DNA of 56,130 bases from JAVJSD01 sp040219575 (GTDB lineage Bacteria > Planctomycetota > Planctomycetia > Pirellulales > Pirellulaceae). Position 1 is the stretch's first letter, and each line of letters begins with the position of its first letter. Where the stretch lies: assembly GCA_040219575.1 (NCBI GenBank), contig JAVJSD010000130.1, positions 1 to 56,130 on the forward strand. Direction: 5' to 3'. Under the pieces are notes generated by a model that saw only the letters and a list, made by a program, of their open reading frames with translations, did no database searches and was not told the origin of the DNA. The position numbers and the translations under genes are program-made. Shown piece by piece: positions 1 to 7,792 of this stretch.

Positions 1-183
1 AGCGGCCGCAGTTTCGAGCATCGCAAACGCTGGCTGGAAGAGCGACTGCGTTTTCTGGCGGGCTGCTTCGGCATCGACCTGCTGGGCTTCGCCATCCTCT
101 CGAATCATTTTCACCTTATCCTCCGCAACCGGCCGGATGTGATGGCGACTTGGGACGACGCTGGAACAGGCGGCCGAAGTTGA
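1..183 (+). pseudogene. HUH (Y1) transposase, 5' part only, broken
   Basis: Reading in frame from base 1, the sequence encodes the N-terminal part of an IS200/REP-type Y1 transposase. It carries the HUH metal-binding signature (SNHFHLIL, bases 94-117) and then runs to an early stop at 181-183. Bases 1-160 match the reverse complement of 55971-56130 with a single visible mismatch (base 141, a versus g), so this is the same gene as the one at the right edge. Homology stops at about 160, where the right-edge copy continues with its catalytic Tyr region and this one does not. The true start lies outside the window. The fragment lacks the catalytic Tyr, so it should be inactive unless the junction is an assembly error. 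Confidence 0.75.
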
Positions 184-280
184 CGGCGAGCTTCAGTCAA
201 TGGTCTTCCGCGACCTTGAGCCGCTTGAGGGTCGGCGCAAGATGCGGCGCAGTCGCGCCCCGCTTGCCGCTGGCGACCCC
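158..280 (-). pseudogene. Remnant of a related transposase C-terminus, inverted
   Basis: On the minus strand this stretch reads GATAPHLAPTLKRLKVAEDH, then a stop, then LKLAVNFGRLFQRR. It aligns with GAIPPDLAPILDRLQIAEKDWLELAGGFGRLFQR, the C-terminal part of the transposase at 55168-56130. The conserved Trp is replaced by a TGA stop. DNA similarity looks like roughly 70 percent by eye, so this comes from a different, older copy. It abuts the plus-strand 5' fragment at about 158-162 through the shared bases gacgc, giving a head-to-head chimera. It is a dead gene remnant. Confidence 0.6.
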
Positions 281-604
281 CGCGAGGGCTGCACGCTGGC
301 CAAGGCCCCTCGCTGGCGGCCCAGGCTGGGGGGTGAGCCGCGACCGTCTTTCCTGCGACGGGCGGGGGAGGCCCGTCGTCGAGAGGGCTTCCTGGGACAT
401 TCGGGCTTTCTGTGCCGCGGATTTGACAGGCGGGAAGCGCCGGATACAATAAATGGTGATTGAGGGCCTCTGCGCCTCCCCGGCGCTGGGGTATCGCAAC
501 ATGCTGGTTCCGGTGAAGCCCCCCTGGGCACCAGCCCGCTTTCGCCGCTTGTTTGCGTCCCGCCAGGTTTTTTTCCCACCTTCCTCCTGAGCGAGAGCGT
601 AGCA
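281..604. other. No gene recognised
   Basis: This GC-rich stretch separates the transposase remnants from the Tat genes. Short open frames exist on both strands, but none shows a recognisable domain or convincing start. Further decayed transposase sequence could be present. A purine-rich stretch (gagcgagag, about 591-599) just upstream of 605 may serve as ribosome binding site for the first tatA-like gene. Confidence 0.4.
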
Positions 605-814
605 ATGTCTCCACTGTTTGCATTCCTTGGCATGCCGGGCCACCTCGAGTTGTTGATTATCGCGGCCATCATTCTGCTGCTGTTCGGCCACCGTCTTCCG
701 AGCGTGATGCGATCGCTTGGAACCGGCATCACCCAGTTCAAGCGAGGACTGTCGGATACCGGCGAAGACCTTGAAGACGCCGCCGCTGGCGACGCCAAGG
801 CGAAGGATGAATAA
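605..814 (+). CDS. TatA/E-like twin-arginine translocase subunit
   Basis: This 69-residue protein has the TatA/MttA/Hcf106 plan: a short periplasmic N-terminus, one membrane helix (about residues 13-28, HLELLIIAAIILLLFG), a hinge with FGHRLPSVMRSLGTGI, an amphipathic helix, and an acidic or charged tail (GEDLEDAAAGDAKAKDE). TatA oligomers form the pathway through which TatBC-bound folded proteins cross the inner membrane. The phenylalanine-glycine pair at the end of the membrane helix is the family hallmark. A second TatA-like gene follows 119 bases downstream on the same strand, and no tatB or tatC is present in the window. The protein is short but within the family range. Whether it acts as TatA, TatB or TatE cannot be told from sequence alone. 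Confidence 0.88.
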   Translation: MSPLFAFLGMPGHLELLIIAAIILLLFGHRLPSVMRSLGTGITQFKRGLSDTGEDLEDAAAGDAKAKDE

Positions 815-933
815 GGCGCGACGGTCGGGTTTGGACGGCGTGAGTTCAGCGGCGGCGGTTGCGACGCTGCGGTTCTGATGCACGCCGGATTCGCACTTCA
901 ACACACTACGCATCTCCCCTTCGGAGGATTTCC

Positions 934-1224
934 ATGTTCGGACTTGGAATGCAGGAACTGATCATCATCGGCATTGTGGCCGTGCTGCTGTTCGGCAGCC
1001 GGTTGCCGGAGGTGGCGAAAGGGCTCGGGAAGAGCTATCGCGAGTTCAAGCGGGGCCTGACCGATCTGCACTCGTCGATCGACATCAACGAACCGTACGA
1101 TTCTCCACGGCCGGCGTCGAAGTCGTACGCCAGCCGCAGTTATGATGACTACGACGATCAGGACGTGGCGACCGCTCCGCGTTTCGAGCCGCCGCCCAGC
1201 GAACCGACCAGCGAAAACGTGTAG
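934..1224 (+). CDS. tatA: TatA-like twin-arginine translocase subunit
   Basis: This 96-residue TatA-type protein has a membrane helix MQELIIIGIVAVLLFGSRLP followed by the amphipathic helix EVAKGLGKSYREFKRGL, which is closer to the textbook TatA than the upstream copy. The C-terminal half is a hydrophilic, Tyr/Asp/Ser/Pro-rich tail that is poorly conserved in the family. The start at 934 is chosen because a clear GGAGG lies at 922-926, 7 bases upstream; an in-frame start at 859 would add an unrelated 25-residue leader. The two Tat genes are co-directional and probably arose by duplication. The strong hairpin terminator downstream, at 1376-1413, would also end transcription from this pair. Confidence 0.92.
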   Translation: MFGLGMQELIIIGIVAVLLFGSRLPEVAKGLGKSYREFKRGLTDLHSSIDINEPYDSPRPASKSYASRSYDDYDDQDVATAPRFEPPPSEPTSENV

Positions 1225-1302
1225 GCCGCGGCAGCTTTGGCCCAGGCGTCGTAAATTGCCAGGGCCCAGGCAGAAATTTTTGCGAACATTTCAACTAGCC
1301 CC

Positions 1303-1330
1303 TTGCCAAACGCCAGAACTCGGTTATTCT
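1303..1330 (+). promoter_or_regulatory. Candidate sigma-70 promoter of the twin-hairpin RNA
   Basis: TTGCCA at 1303-1308 and TATTCT at 1325-1330 are separated by 16 bases and resemble -35 and -10 elements. Initiation near 1337 would give a transcript of about 75 nt ending at the terminator at 1413. This is inferred from sequence only. Confidence 0.35.
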
Positions 1331-1336
1331 AGAAAG

Positions 1337-1413
1337 TACAAGTCGTCAGGTTTCTGCCCCACCCGACGACATACGCCCACGTAGGATTCTGCCCCGCCTA
1401 CGTGGGTTTTTTT
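1337..1413 (+). ncRNA. Candidate small RNA with two C-rich-loop hairpins
   Basis: The stretch contains two consecutive stem-loops. The first pairs gtcgtcaggt with acccgacgac (one A/C mismatch) and the second pairs cccacgtagg with cctacgtggg perfectly, followed by seven T. Both loops contain the same TTCTGCCCC. A promoter-like pair lies just upstream and there is no open frame. Two hairpins presenting the same C-rich loop resemble bacterial sRNAs that pair with G-rich ribosome-binding sites. The alternative is a 3'-end structure of the tat transcript only. No named family was recognised. Confidence 0.45.
1376..1413 (+). terminator. Rho-independent terminator
   Basis: A perfect 10-bp stem (cccacgtagg at 1376-1385 with cctacgtggg at 1397-1406) encloses an 11-base loop and is followed directly by seven T at 1407-1413. 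This is the clearest intrinsic terminator in the window. It ends the candidate small RNA and would also stop read-through from the tat genes. Confidence 0.85.
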
Positions 1414-1453
1414 ATGCGCTCACCCTGTGGCCCAATGGTCTCGCATCGATTCA

Positions 1454-1514
1454 CCCCGGCGTAAACGCCGGGGCGAACATCCCCTGCGGGGGAAAAGGCG
1501 ATAAACCGCCTTTG
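1454..1514. repeat. Cluster of three small hairpins
   Basis: CCCCGGCG-TAAA-CGCCGGGG (1454-1473) is a perfect 8-bp hairpin. It is followed by cccctgcgggg, then by aaaggcg-ataaac-cgccttt near 1494-1514. The first resembles the CGCGGGG-palindromes near 3506 and 3634. The remaining sequence up to the helicase gene (1515-1983) shows no gene or motif that I can support. Confidence 0.5.
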
Positions 1515-1983
1515 GATGCGGCCCGATTCACGCGGCGGTCGCTTGACTGGCCCAGCGACGCTATCTCCAGGGCAGGACCGAACGAGTCACTGAAATTAGC
1601 CCACGACCAACCACCGTTTGGCCTTGACCAATTCGGGATTGCACCTATCCTTAGGTGATTGACAACCGGTGCAAGAGCGGCGCCTCAGCGGCTGCCGTTG
1701 TCACTCGAAATCGAATGTAGCGGCCACCCGGGCAAACTCTCCCACCTTTTCGCCCCGGTATCTTGCTTGCGACCGCGATTGATTCTCTTGCCCTTGGGGA
1801 CGAACCTCCTGCACTCCACCGACGTCTTGCGACGTTGAGCGGACGGCATGCGAGATCCCAATTGCGCCGCGCACCGCGGCGCCCCGCTCGTCTTCCCGAC
1901 GAGCTATCGTCCCCGACAGATTGGGCGGCGCCAGATTTCGGTGGCTGCTTTTCGATTCGTTTGCTGAACAGGATTTTGATTTC

Positions 1984-3453
1984 ATGAGTTTCGACCAACT
2001 CGGTCTTTCCGCGGAGATGCTCCGCGCCGTCCAGGCGGAAGGCTACAGCATCGCCACGCCGATTCAACATCAAGCCATTCCCGCCGTGCTCGCCGGCAAC
2101 GACGTGATGGGCTGCGCCCAAACCGGCACCGGCAAGACGGCCGCCTTCGCCCTGCCGACACTGCAGCGTCTCGCCGAGGCGCACGCCTCCGCGACCGGTG
2201 GACGCCCCAACAAGCACGGCAAGCATCCGCGCAAGATTCGCAGCCTGGTGCTCTCGCCCACGCGGGAGCTGGCCGCCCAGATCGGCGCCAGTTTCGCCGT
2301 CTACGGACGCTTCAGCGGCATGCGGCACACCGTGGTCTACGGCGGCGTCTCGCAGAACCCGCAGGTCCGCGCCTTGCGAGCGGGCGTCGATATCCTCGTC
2401 GCCACGCCAGGCCGTCTGCTCGATCTGATGCAACAGCGACACATCAATCTCTCGGCGGTCGACGTGCTGATTCTCGACGAGGCCGACCAGATGCTCGACA
2501 TGGGCTTCCTGCCGCCGCTGCGGAAGATCGTCGCCAGCGTGCCGCAGAATCGCCAGACGTTGATGTTCTCGGCCACCATGCCGCCTGAGATCCGCCGCCT
2601 CGCCAGCGAGTGGCTCCGCGAGCCGGTGCACGTGCAGGTGGCGCCGGTCGCCGCTCCGGCCGAACTTGTCGAGCAGTCGGTGGTGTTCGTCGAGCCGAAG
2701 CAAAAGGCCGCGCTGCTCACGCAGTTCCTCCGCAGCACGCCCAGTTCGCGCACGCTGGTCTTCTCGCGCACCAAACACGGCGCCGACAAGATCGTCCGCA
2801 GCCTGACGCGCAGCGGCATTCGCGCCGAGGCGATTCATGGCAACAAATCGCAGTCGGTGCGGCAACGGGCCTTGGAGAAGTTCAAGTCCGATCGCCCGCC
2901 CGTGCTGGTCGCCACCGACATCGCTTCGCGCGGACTCGATATCGACGGCGTTTCGCACGTCATCAACTACGACCTGCCCGAGGTTCCCGAGAGCTATGTG
3001 CATCGCATCGGCCGCACGGGCCGCGCCGGGGCCGACGGCGTGGCGGTTTCTTTCTGCGGTCGCGAAGAGCGGAGCCGGTTGCGTTCCATCGAAAAACTGA
3101 CCCGCCGCAAGATCCGCATCGAGGAGAAGTTCGCCGACTTCATCGAAGCCGATTCGCCGCCGGCGAGCGACACGGCCGACAAGAAGCCGCATGGCGATGG
3201 GCCGTACAAAAAGTATCCGCGTCGCAAAAAGGGCGGCAAGCCGTTTCGCCCCGGCAAATTCGGCGCGAAGTCGAGTTCTTCGACCGGCAATTCGGACAAC
3301 TCCGGCGGTAAGCCGTCGGGTACGTCGAATGGCAAGAAGTTCGGCAAACCCGGCAAGAAGAAGTTCGCCAAAGCGGGCGCCAAACCCGCCGCCCCCGGCG
3401 CACGCACCGGCAAGCCCAAGCGCAAGCGTCGCGCCCCCGCGACGACATCGTAA
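1984..3453 (+). CDS. rhlE: DEAD-box ATP-dependent RNA helicase, RhlE type
   Basis: This 489-residue SF2 RNA helicase unwinds RNA duplexes using ATP, in roles such as ribosome assembly and RNA decay. The motifs are in order: Q-motif region (GYSIATPIQHQAIP), Walker A AQTGTGKT with Lys51, PTRELA, TPGR, DEAD at residues 165-168, SAT, and HRIGRTGRAG in the second RecA domain. The N-terminus MSFDQLGLSAEMLRAV is typical of RhlE, so the start at 1984 is preferred over an in-frame ATG at 1921. From about residue 400 the protein becomes a long basic, Gly/Lys/Pro/Ser-rich tail, as in other RhlE-type proteins that bind RNA through the tail. It appears to be a single-gene transcription unit; its neighbour on the minus strand is convergent. 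Confidence 0.93.
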   Translation: MSFDQLGLSAEMLRAVQAEGYSIATPIQHQAIPAVLAGNDVMGCAQTGTGKTAAFALPTLQRLAEAHASATGGRPNKHGKHPRKIRSLVLSPTRELAAQIGASFAVYGRFSGMRHTVVYGGVSQNPQVRALRAGVDILVATPGRLLDLMQQRHINLSAVDVLILDEADQMLDMGFLPPLRKIVASVPQNRQTLMFSATMPPEIRRLASEWLREPVHVQVAPVAAPAELVEQSVVFVEPKQKAALLTQFLRSTPSSRTLVFSRTKHGADKIVRSLTRSGIRAEAIHGNKSQSVRQRALEKFKSDRPPVLVATDIASRGLDIDGVSHVINYDLPEVPESYVHRIGRTGRAGADGVAVSFCGREERSRLRSIEKLTRRKIRIEEKFADFIEADSPPASDTADKKPHGDGPYKKYPRRKKGGKPFRPGKFGAKSSSSTGNSDNSGGKPSGTSNGKKFGKPGKKKFAKAGAKPAAPGARTGKPKRKRRAPATTS

Positions 3454-3476
3454 CTTCGCGACGACGTCGTAACTTC
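3439..3476 (+). repeat. 19-bp tandem duplication over a stop codon
   Basis: The unit gcgacgacatcgtaacttc (3439-3457) is repeated at 3458-3476 with one difference. The first copy carries the stop codon of the helicase gene and the second repeats it in untranslated DNA. This looks like a recent slippage or duplication event. Confidence 0.7.
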
Positions 3477-3505
3477 GCGTCGCCGCCTCGGCGCGACCCT
3501 TGAGC

Positions 3506-3679
3506 CGCGGGGTCTATCCCCGCGCCACGTGGCGGCTGCCATCGAAATCCTCAGTGTGGTTCATGCTGCGCGACGAGGGGACGCACGGCGACTTGCCCCA
3601 AGATGCTTGAGGCAGCGCGTGTACACGCTCCGACCTGCGCGGGGATAAACCCCGCGGCTCGCAGGTTGCTTGTGTACAC
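3506..3679. repeat. Palindromic repeats in a convergent intergenic region
   Basis: CGCGGGG-tctat-CCCCGCG lies at 3506-3524. A nested palindrome runs from 3619 to 3679: outer GTGTACAC arms, middle ACCTGCG/CGCAGGT, and inner CGCGGGG-ataaa-CCCCGCG. The two inner hairpins are nearly the same element. They lie between the convergent helicase and carbon-nitrogen hydrolase genes and could act as a bidirectional terminator or be REP-like mobile palindromes. Confidence 0.65.
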
Positions 3680-3725
3680 GGCGCCGCCTGCGCGAGGACG
3701 GAACTCCGCTCGCGGATTCTTGGCT

Positions 3726-4571
3726 CTACTCTCGCACGACCGGTGCGACGATCGGTCCGTACATCTCCGGCCGGCGGTCGGCGAAGCGGTCGATCTCGTG
3801 CTTGCCGGGCACGCGCACGAGGTGCTTGTTGCGCGGGATATCGACGTCGAGATCGGCGTACAGGATCGCCGGTCGATCGTGCGCGGCGTCGGCGATCGCA
3901 GCGCCGCTCGGTTCGCAGATGCGGCTGTGCCCGATGAAGCTGAATTCGCGCTCGACGCCCACGCGATCGACGGCCGCGTAATAGACGTGGTTCTCCATCG
4001 CTCGGCAGTTGGTGACGAACTGCGCGGTGCATCGTCCGCCGGGGGGCCAGTTGGTCGGCAGCACGATCAGGTCGGCGCCGGCCAACGCCATGACCCGCGC
4101 CGCCTCGGGAAACGCGCCGTCGTAGCAGATGTGCATGCCGATGCGCAACTCGCCCGCCTGGTGCACCGCGAAGGGCCGATCGCCGGGCGTGGTGAACATG
4201 TCGATGCCCAAGTACGGCAGGTGAATCTTGCGGTACGTGCCGACGAGCCCCTCGGGCCCCACCAGCGCGCAGGTGTTGAACATCCGCTCGCCGTCCTGCT
4301 CGAGCATGCCGAACACCACGTGCATGCCCAGCCGCCGGCAAACGCCCGCCATTCGCTCGATGCTCGGTCCCGGCGCGGGCTCGGCGTACGGCCGGGCTTC
4401 CGCGAGACTCTCGAAGCAATACCCAGTCAGCGCGCACTCGGGAAAGATCGTCAGCCGCGCCCCCTCGGCCGCCGTTTGCTCGAGCATCTGCTCCATCCGC
4501 GCGAGGTTCTCGTCGGGTTTGGCGAGTTTAATATCCATCTGCACGCCGGCAATGCGAATTGGTTCGGCCAT
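3726..4571 (-). CDS. Carbon-nitrogen hydrolase (nitrilase superfamily)
   Basis: This 281-residue single-domain amidase hydrolyses a non-peptide C-N bond through a Glu-Lys-Cys triad. All three are visible: Glu45 in IFPE, Lys115 in TYRKIHLPY and Cys149 in HICYDGAFPE. The overall order matches N-carbamoylputrescine amidase and related omega-amidase-like enzymes, but the substrate cannot be assigned. The start at 4571 (MAEPIRIAGVQMD) is chosen because the beta-strand with V-Q-M-D is the normal beginning of the fold; a longer reading would run into the palindromic repeats upstream. It is transcribed convergently with the helicase. A C-terminal fragment of another member of this superfamily lies at 12913-13152. 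Confidence 0.9.
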   Translation of the reverse strand: MAEPIRIAGVQMDIKLAKPDENLARMEQMLEQTAAEGARLTIFPECALTGYCFESLAEARPYAEPAPGPSIERMAGVCRRLGMHVVFGMLEQDGERMFNTCALVGPEGLVGTYRKIHLPYLGIDMFTTPGDRPFAVHQAGELRIGMHICYDGAFPEAARVMALAGADLIVLPTNWPPGGRCTAQFVTNCRAMENHVYYAAVDRVGVEREFSFIGHSRICEPSGAAIADAAHDRPAILYADLDVDIPRNKHLVRVPGKHEIDRFADRRPEMYGPIVAPVVRE

Positions 4572-4725
4572 GTACGTCTCGTTGCGTAAGTGTTGGGCGA
4601 GTTCAACGCCGGACGCGTTCGTCCGCGCGGACCGCCATTCTACGCAAGGTTCTGGTTCTTTATCAGCACACCCTTGCTGGCGCAGCGCCGCACCGGCAAG
4701 CAGGCCCGCGAGAGCTTGAACACCC

Positions 4726-4950
4726 GTAGCGGAAGTCGCCAGACTTCCGAACATCGGGCCCGTTCGCGGATCTTCGCGTAGCTGAACTCGTGAGAGTTCA
4801 GCAGTTCGTGACGACGCCTGAACTTCGAGAAGTCTCACGACTTCTGCTACCCCCATTCTTCGCTGCGTAGCTGAACTCGTGAGAGTTCAGCAATTCGTGA
4901 CGACGCCTGAACTTCGAGAAGTCTCACGACTTCTGCTACCCCCATTTTTC
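4726..4950. repeat. REP-like palindromes, family A, with an 89-bp tandem copy
   Basis: A half element (gtagcggaagtcgccagacttccg, in part) lies at 4726-4749. Two full elements, 4778-4850 and 4867-4938, each run from GTAGCTGAACTCGTGAGAG to CTCACGACTTCTGCTAC and repeat at an 89-bp period with only a few differences. Each end can fold on itself (GAACTC/GAGTTC; GAAGTC/GACTTC) and the two ends pair with each other. Other members lie at 17235, 30708, 31760, 35989 and 46146. They separate the divergent hydrolase and metallopeptidase genes. Confidence 0.8.
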
Positions 4951-5058
4951 GCAAGCCCCAAGAATTGCACGCGATGGGGGGATGCGTTACCTTGGAATCG
5001 TGTTGTGCTCTTCGGCGTTTCTTCAACCTTGGGGTGGTTTCTCGTGATTGGACATTGC

Positions 5059-6399
5059 ATGGCCTCCGATCCGCGTTCGCGCTTGGCGATTCGTCCGTTG
5101 CTGGCGGCTTTCGCGCTGGTGCTGTTGTCGGCGACTTCGGCGCTGGCGCAGCGCAATCGCTCGGAAGAACCTCCAATCCGCGACTACACCACCAAGCACT
5201 TTGTGGTGCACACCGACCTTTCGCAGGAGGAAGCGAAGGAGTTGATGCTGCGGCTGGAGACGATGCTCGGCTACGTGGCGGGCTACTGGGGACGTCCGCC
5301 GTCGGGCGTGATCGAGTGTTACGTCGTCAAGGACCTCGCCAAGTGGCCCGAAGGCTCGCTCGCGCCGGAAGGACGCGTGAAGGTTGCGGAGGGGGCGGGG
5401 ATCACGATTTCGCAATCGGTGCGGATCGACAACAAGTTCAAGGCCAAGGCGGTGGTGTACGCCATCGCCGACCGCGGCACGCCCCAGCACGAGGCCGTGC
5501 ACGCCTACTGTTCGCAGACGTTCGGCACCACCGGACCGGTGTGGTACGCCGAGGGGATGGCCGAGATCGGCCAGTACTGGCGAGAAGGCGAAGTCGCCGT
5601 CAACGCCCATCCCGAAGTCATACGCTACTTGAGCAATAGCGAGCCCAAGAAACTGACCGACATCGTATCGCCGCTGCAGTTCACGGGCGACAGTTGGCAG
5701 AACTACGCCTGGCGGTGGGCGCTGTGCTACCTGTTGGCCAATAACCCCAACTACGCCGATCGTTTTCGTCCGCTGGGACTGGGGCTGTTGGCCGAACAGC
5801 CGGTCAGTTTCGAACTCACCTACGGCGCCATGGCGCAAGAGATCACGTTCGAGTATGAGTTCTTCATCAAGCACCTCGCGGCCGGCTACCGCGCCGATTT
5901 GACGAGTTGGAATTGGAGCACCGAATTTCGCCCGCTGCAGAAGACCGGCCGGCCGATCTCGTCGCGAATTATGGCTGCCGGGGGCTGGCAACCTTCGAGT
6001 CTGGAAGTGACAGCGGGAAACGAGTACGCGTACGACTGCTCCGGCTCGTGGAAGACGAGCAAGGGCGGCCCCGCGCTGACCGCCGACGGCGACGAGAAGG
6101 AAGGCCTGGGGCGATTGGTCGCCGTGGTGATGAAGGATTTTCAATTGAGCGAACCATTCGCTCTGGGCGCGGAAGGCAAATTCATCGCCCCCAGCGACGG
6201 CCGGCTCTACTTCCGCTGCAACGACCGCTGGAACGAATTGGCCGACAACACGGGCCGCATGACGGTCAAGCTGACTGCCACCGGGGAAACCGGTTCTCCG
6301 ACCGCCACACAACCCGTCGCCGAACTTGCTCCCGGTTCGTCGAGCGCCCCGGTCAAGCTCGGCCCCCGCCGCCCCGGCCGCTTGTTGAAGATCAACTGA
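5059..6399 (+). CDS. Secreted gluzincin-like metallopeptidase with C-terminal binding domain
   Basis: This 446-residue secreted protein begins with a basic stretch, a hydrophobic segment (PLLAAFALVLLSATSALA) and a probable signal-peptidase site after ALA, then a mature RNRSEEPP. The middle contains HEAVH at residues 144-148 with a second Glu at 165 (WYAEGMAE), which is the HExxH...E zinc signature of gluzincins of the peptidase MA group. The C-terminal third (from about residue 320) has a beta-rich pattern ending in a YFRCNDRWNELADNTG stretch, reminiscent of LecA/PA14-like carbohydrate-binding domains. The start at 5059 is chosen because it gives a clean signal peptide; an in-frame ATG at 4879 would read through the palindromic repeat. 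The substrate is unknown. The family is best known from planctomycetes, but I did not recognise a named member. Confidence 0.78.
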   Translation: MASDPRSRLAIRPLLAAFALVLLSATSALAQRNRSEEPPIRDYTTKHFVVHTDLSQEEAKELMLRLETMLGYVAGYWGRPPSGVIECYVVKDLAKWPEGSLAPEGRVKVAEGAGITISQSVRIDNKFKAKAVVYAIADRGTPQHEAVHAYCSQTFGTTGPVWYAEGMAEIGQYWREGEVAVNAHPEVIRYLSNSEPKKLTDIVSPLQFTGDSWQNYAWRWALCYLLANNPNYADRFRPLGLGLLAEQPVSFELTYGAMAQEITFEYEFFIKHLAAGYRADLTSWNWSTEFRPLQKTGRPISSRIMAAGGWQPSSLEVTAGNEYAYDCSGSWKTSKGGPALTADGDEKEGLGRLVAVVMKDFQLSEPFALGAEGKFIAPSDGRLYFRCNDRWNELADNTGRMTVKLTATGETGSPTATQPVAELAPGSSSAPVKLGPRRPGRLLKIN

Positions 6400-6433
6400 G
6401 GCCTTGTTTCGGCATCGCGACGACTGAGGTTCG

Positions 6434-6461
6434 CCCGATTGATCAAGCCCGATTGATCAAG
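6434..6461 (+). repeat. 14-bp tandem repeat
   Basis: The sequence cccgattgatcaag occurs twice in immediate succession (6434-6447 and 6448-6461), between the metallopeptidase and the VOC gene. Each unit contains the palindrome TTGATCAA. It could be a slippage product or a paired binding site. Confidence 0.6.
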
Positions 6462-6519
6462 TAGGCGCGCGCATCGTACGGATCTCTCCTGTGAGCAAAC
6501 CCAGAATAGGAAGCGGAAG

Positions 6520-6915
6520 ATGGCGCTGGCAGTGGCAACACATCTGATGTTCGACGGCGTCGCCGAGGAGGCGATCGACTTCTACGTGTCGTTGTTCCCC
6601 AACTCACACGTCCGGCAGATCGACCGCTACGGCCCGGGCGAAGCCGGCGCGGAAGGCTCCGTGCGGCGCGCCAACTTCTCCCTCGGCGGGCAGAATTTCC
6701 TGGCCATCGACAGCCCGATGAAGCACGAGTTCACGTTCACACCGGCGATGTCGATTTTCGTCGACTGCGAGAACGCGGAGGAGCTCGACGAGGCCTACGC
6801 CCAACTCGCCACCAACGGCTCCGTGTTGATGCCGCTCGACTGCTACGGCTTCAGCACCCGCTTCGGCTGGGTGCAGGACCGCTACGGCGTCTCCTGGCAG
6901 TTGAACCTGCCGTGA
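6520..6915 (+). CDS. VOC-family (PhnB-like) protein
   Basis: This 131-residue protein belongs to the vicinal-oxygen-chelate superfamily, in the branch often labelled PhnB or '3-demethylubiquinone-9 3-methyltransferase-like'. Visible hallmarks are ATHLMFDGVAEEAIDFYVSLFPNS at the N-terminus, FLAIDSP in the middle, the internal beta-alpha-beta repeat and the C-terminal GFSTRFGWVQDRYGVSWQLN. Members are small soluble dimers whose substrates are mostly unknown, so the methyltransferase name should not be taken literally. A purine-rich ribosome-binding stretch (aggaagcggaag) precedes the ATG. It stands alone, with the tandem cccgattgatcaag repeat upstream. Confidence 0.88.
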   Translation: MALAVATHLMFDGVAEEAIDFYVSLFPNSHVRQIDRYGPGEAGAEGSVRRANFSLGGQNFLAIDSPMKHEFTFTPAMSIFVDCENAEELDEAYAQLATNGSVLMPLDCYGFSTRFGWVQDRYGVSWQLNLP

Positions 6916-7026
6916 ACCGGTGCGCCGAGCCTCTGTGCGGGCGCAGGCGAAATACCTTGAAGTCGCTCCTCGATCCGCGCATGATGGCGGTCTCGCCGTT
7001 TCGCACTTTGATTGGGAGTTGATGCC

Positions 7027-7728
7027 GTGCTTATCCCGCGTGTATTCGTGCTGTCGCTGTTGTGCCTGATGATCGGCTTCGCCTCCGCGTCGGCGGCGGA
7101 GAAGAAGGTGCGGTTGTTTATCTTGTCGGGCCAGTCGAATATGGCGGGGCTCGATCCCAACGTCTCGTTCACGCCGGCGGTGGAAAAGGCATTCGCCGAC
7201 GATGAAGTGATCGTGGTGAAGTTCGCCAAGAGCGGCCAGCCGATTCGCCGCTGGTATAAGAAGTGGCAGTTGCCCGAGGGAGCGAAGGACGCCACCGCCG
7301 GGAGAGGCCGGGGCGATCTGTACGATCAACTGCTGGTGGAAGTCCGCCAGGCGCTGGGGGACAAGCGGCCCGACAGCGTGGCCTTTGTGTGGATGCAGGG
7401 CGAACGGGACGCGAAAGCCGGTTGGCAGGCGGCGTACTACGCGTCGCTGCGGGGCGTGGTCGATCAACTCCGCGAGGATCTGCGGCACAAGCAGATCGCC
7501 GTGGTGGTGGGACGGCTGAGCGATCATCTGCTGGGCGACGCCGGCTGGGACGCCGTCCGCGCGGCGCAGGAGAAGGTCGCCGCCGATGAACCGCTGGGCG
7601 CGTGGGTCGACACCGACGACCTGAACGGCAAGGAAGGCCTGCACTACAACAAGCCGGGCTACGCCGAACTCGGCAGCCGCTTCGCGAAGCGCGCCATTGA
7701 ACTGATCCACAAAGACGAGTCGCAGTAA
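7027..7728 (+). CDS. Secreted sialate O-acetylesterase-like SGNH hydrolase
   Basis: This protein of about 233 residues starts with a signal peptide (VFVLSLLCLMIGFASASAA). The mature part opens with the carbohydrate-esterase block VRLFILSGQSNMAG, in which Ser37 is the expected nucleophile. MQGERDAK carries the conserved Q-G-E, and GLHYNKPGYAELG carries the catalytic His206. Related proteins (SASA/DUF303, CE6-like) remove acetyl groups from sugars outside the cytoplasm. The GTG at 7027 is preferred as start because a GGGAG lies just upstream and it gives a compact signal peptide; a TTG at 7012 is also in frame. A second family member is at 24155-24964. Confidence 0.85.
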   Translation: MLIPRVFVLSLLCLMIGFASASAAEKKVRLFILSGQSNMAGLDPNVSFTPAVEKAFADDEVIVVKFAKSGQPIRRWYKKWQLPEGAKDATAGRGRGDLYDQLLVEVRQALGDKRPDSVAFVWMQGERDAKAGWQAAYYASLRGVVDQLREDLRHKQIAVVVGRLSDHLLGDAGWDAVRAAQEKVAADEPLGAWVDTDDLNGKEGLHYNKPGYAELGSRFAKRAIELIHKDESQ

Positions 7729-7792
7729 GCCCGGCCGCCATCGTCGCTGGGGGTGCGGCGGTCGTGCCTGCGGCGACTCGACGAGAAGGTTC

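Noticed and set aside
4726..4950. CRISPR array
   Set aside because: Only two units, no unique spacers of constant length, and no cas genes. They are tandem palindromes.
4879..5058. Longer N-terminus of the metallopeptidase
   Set aside because: It runs through a REP-like palindrome and would bury the signal peptide; the ATG at 5059 is better.
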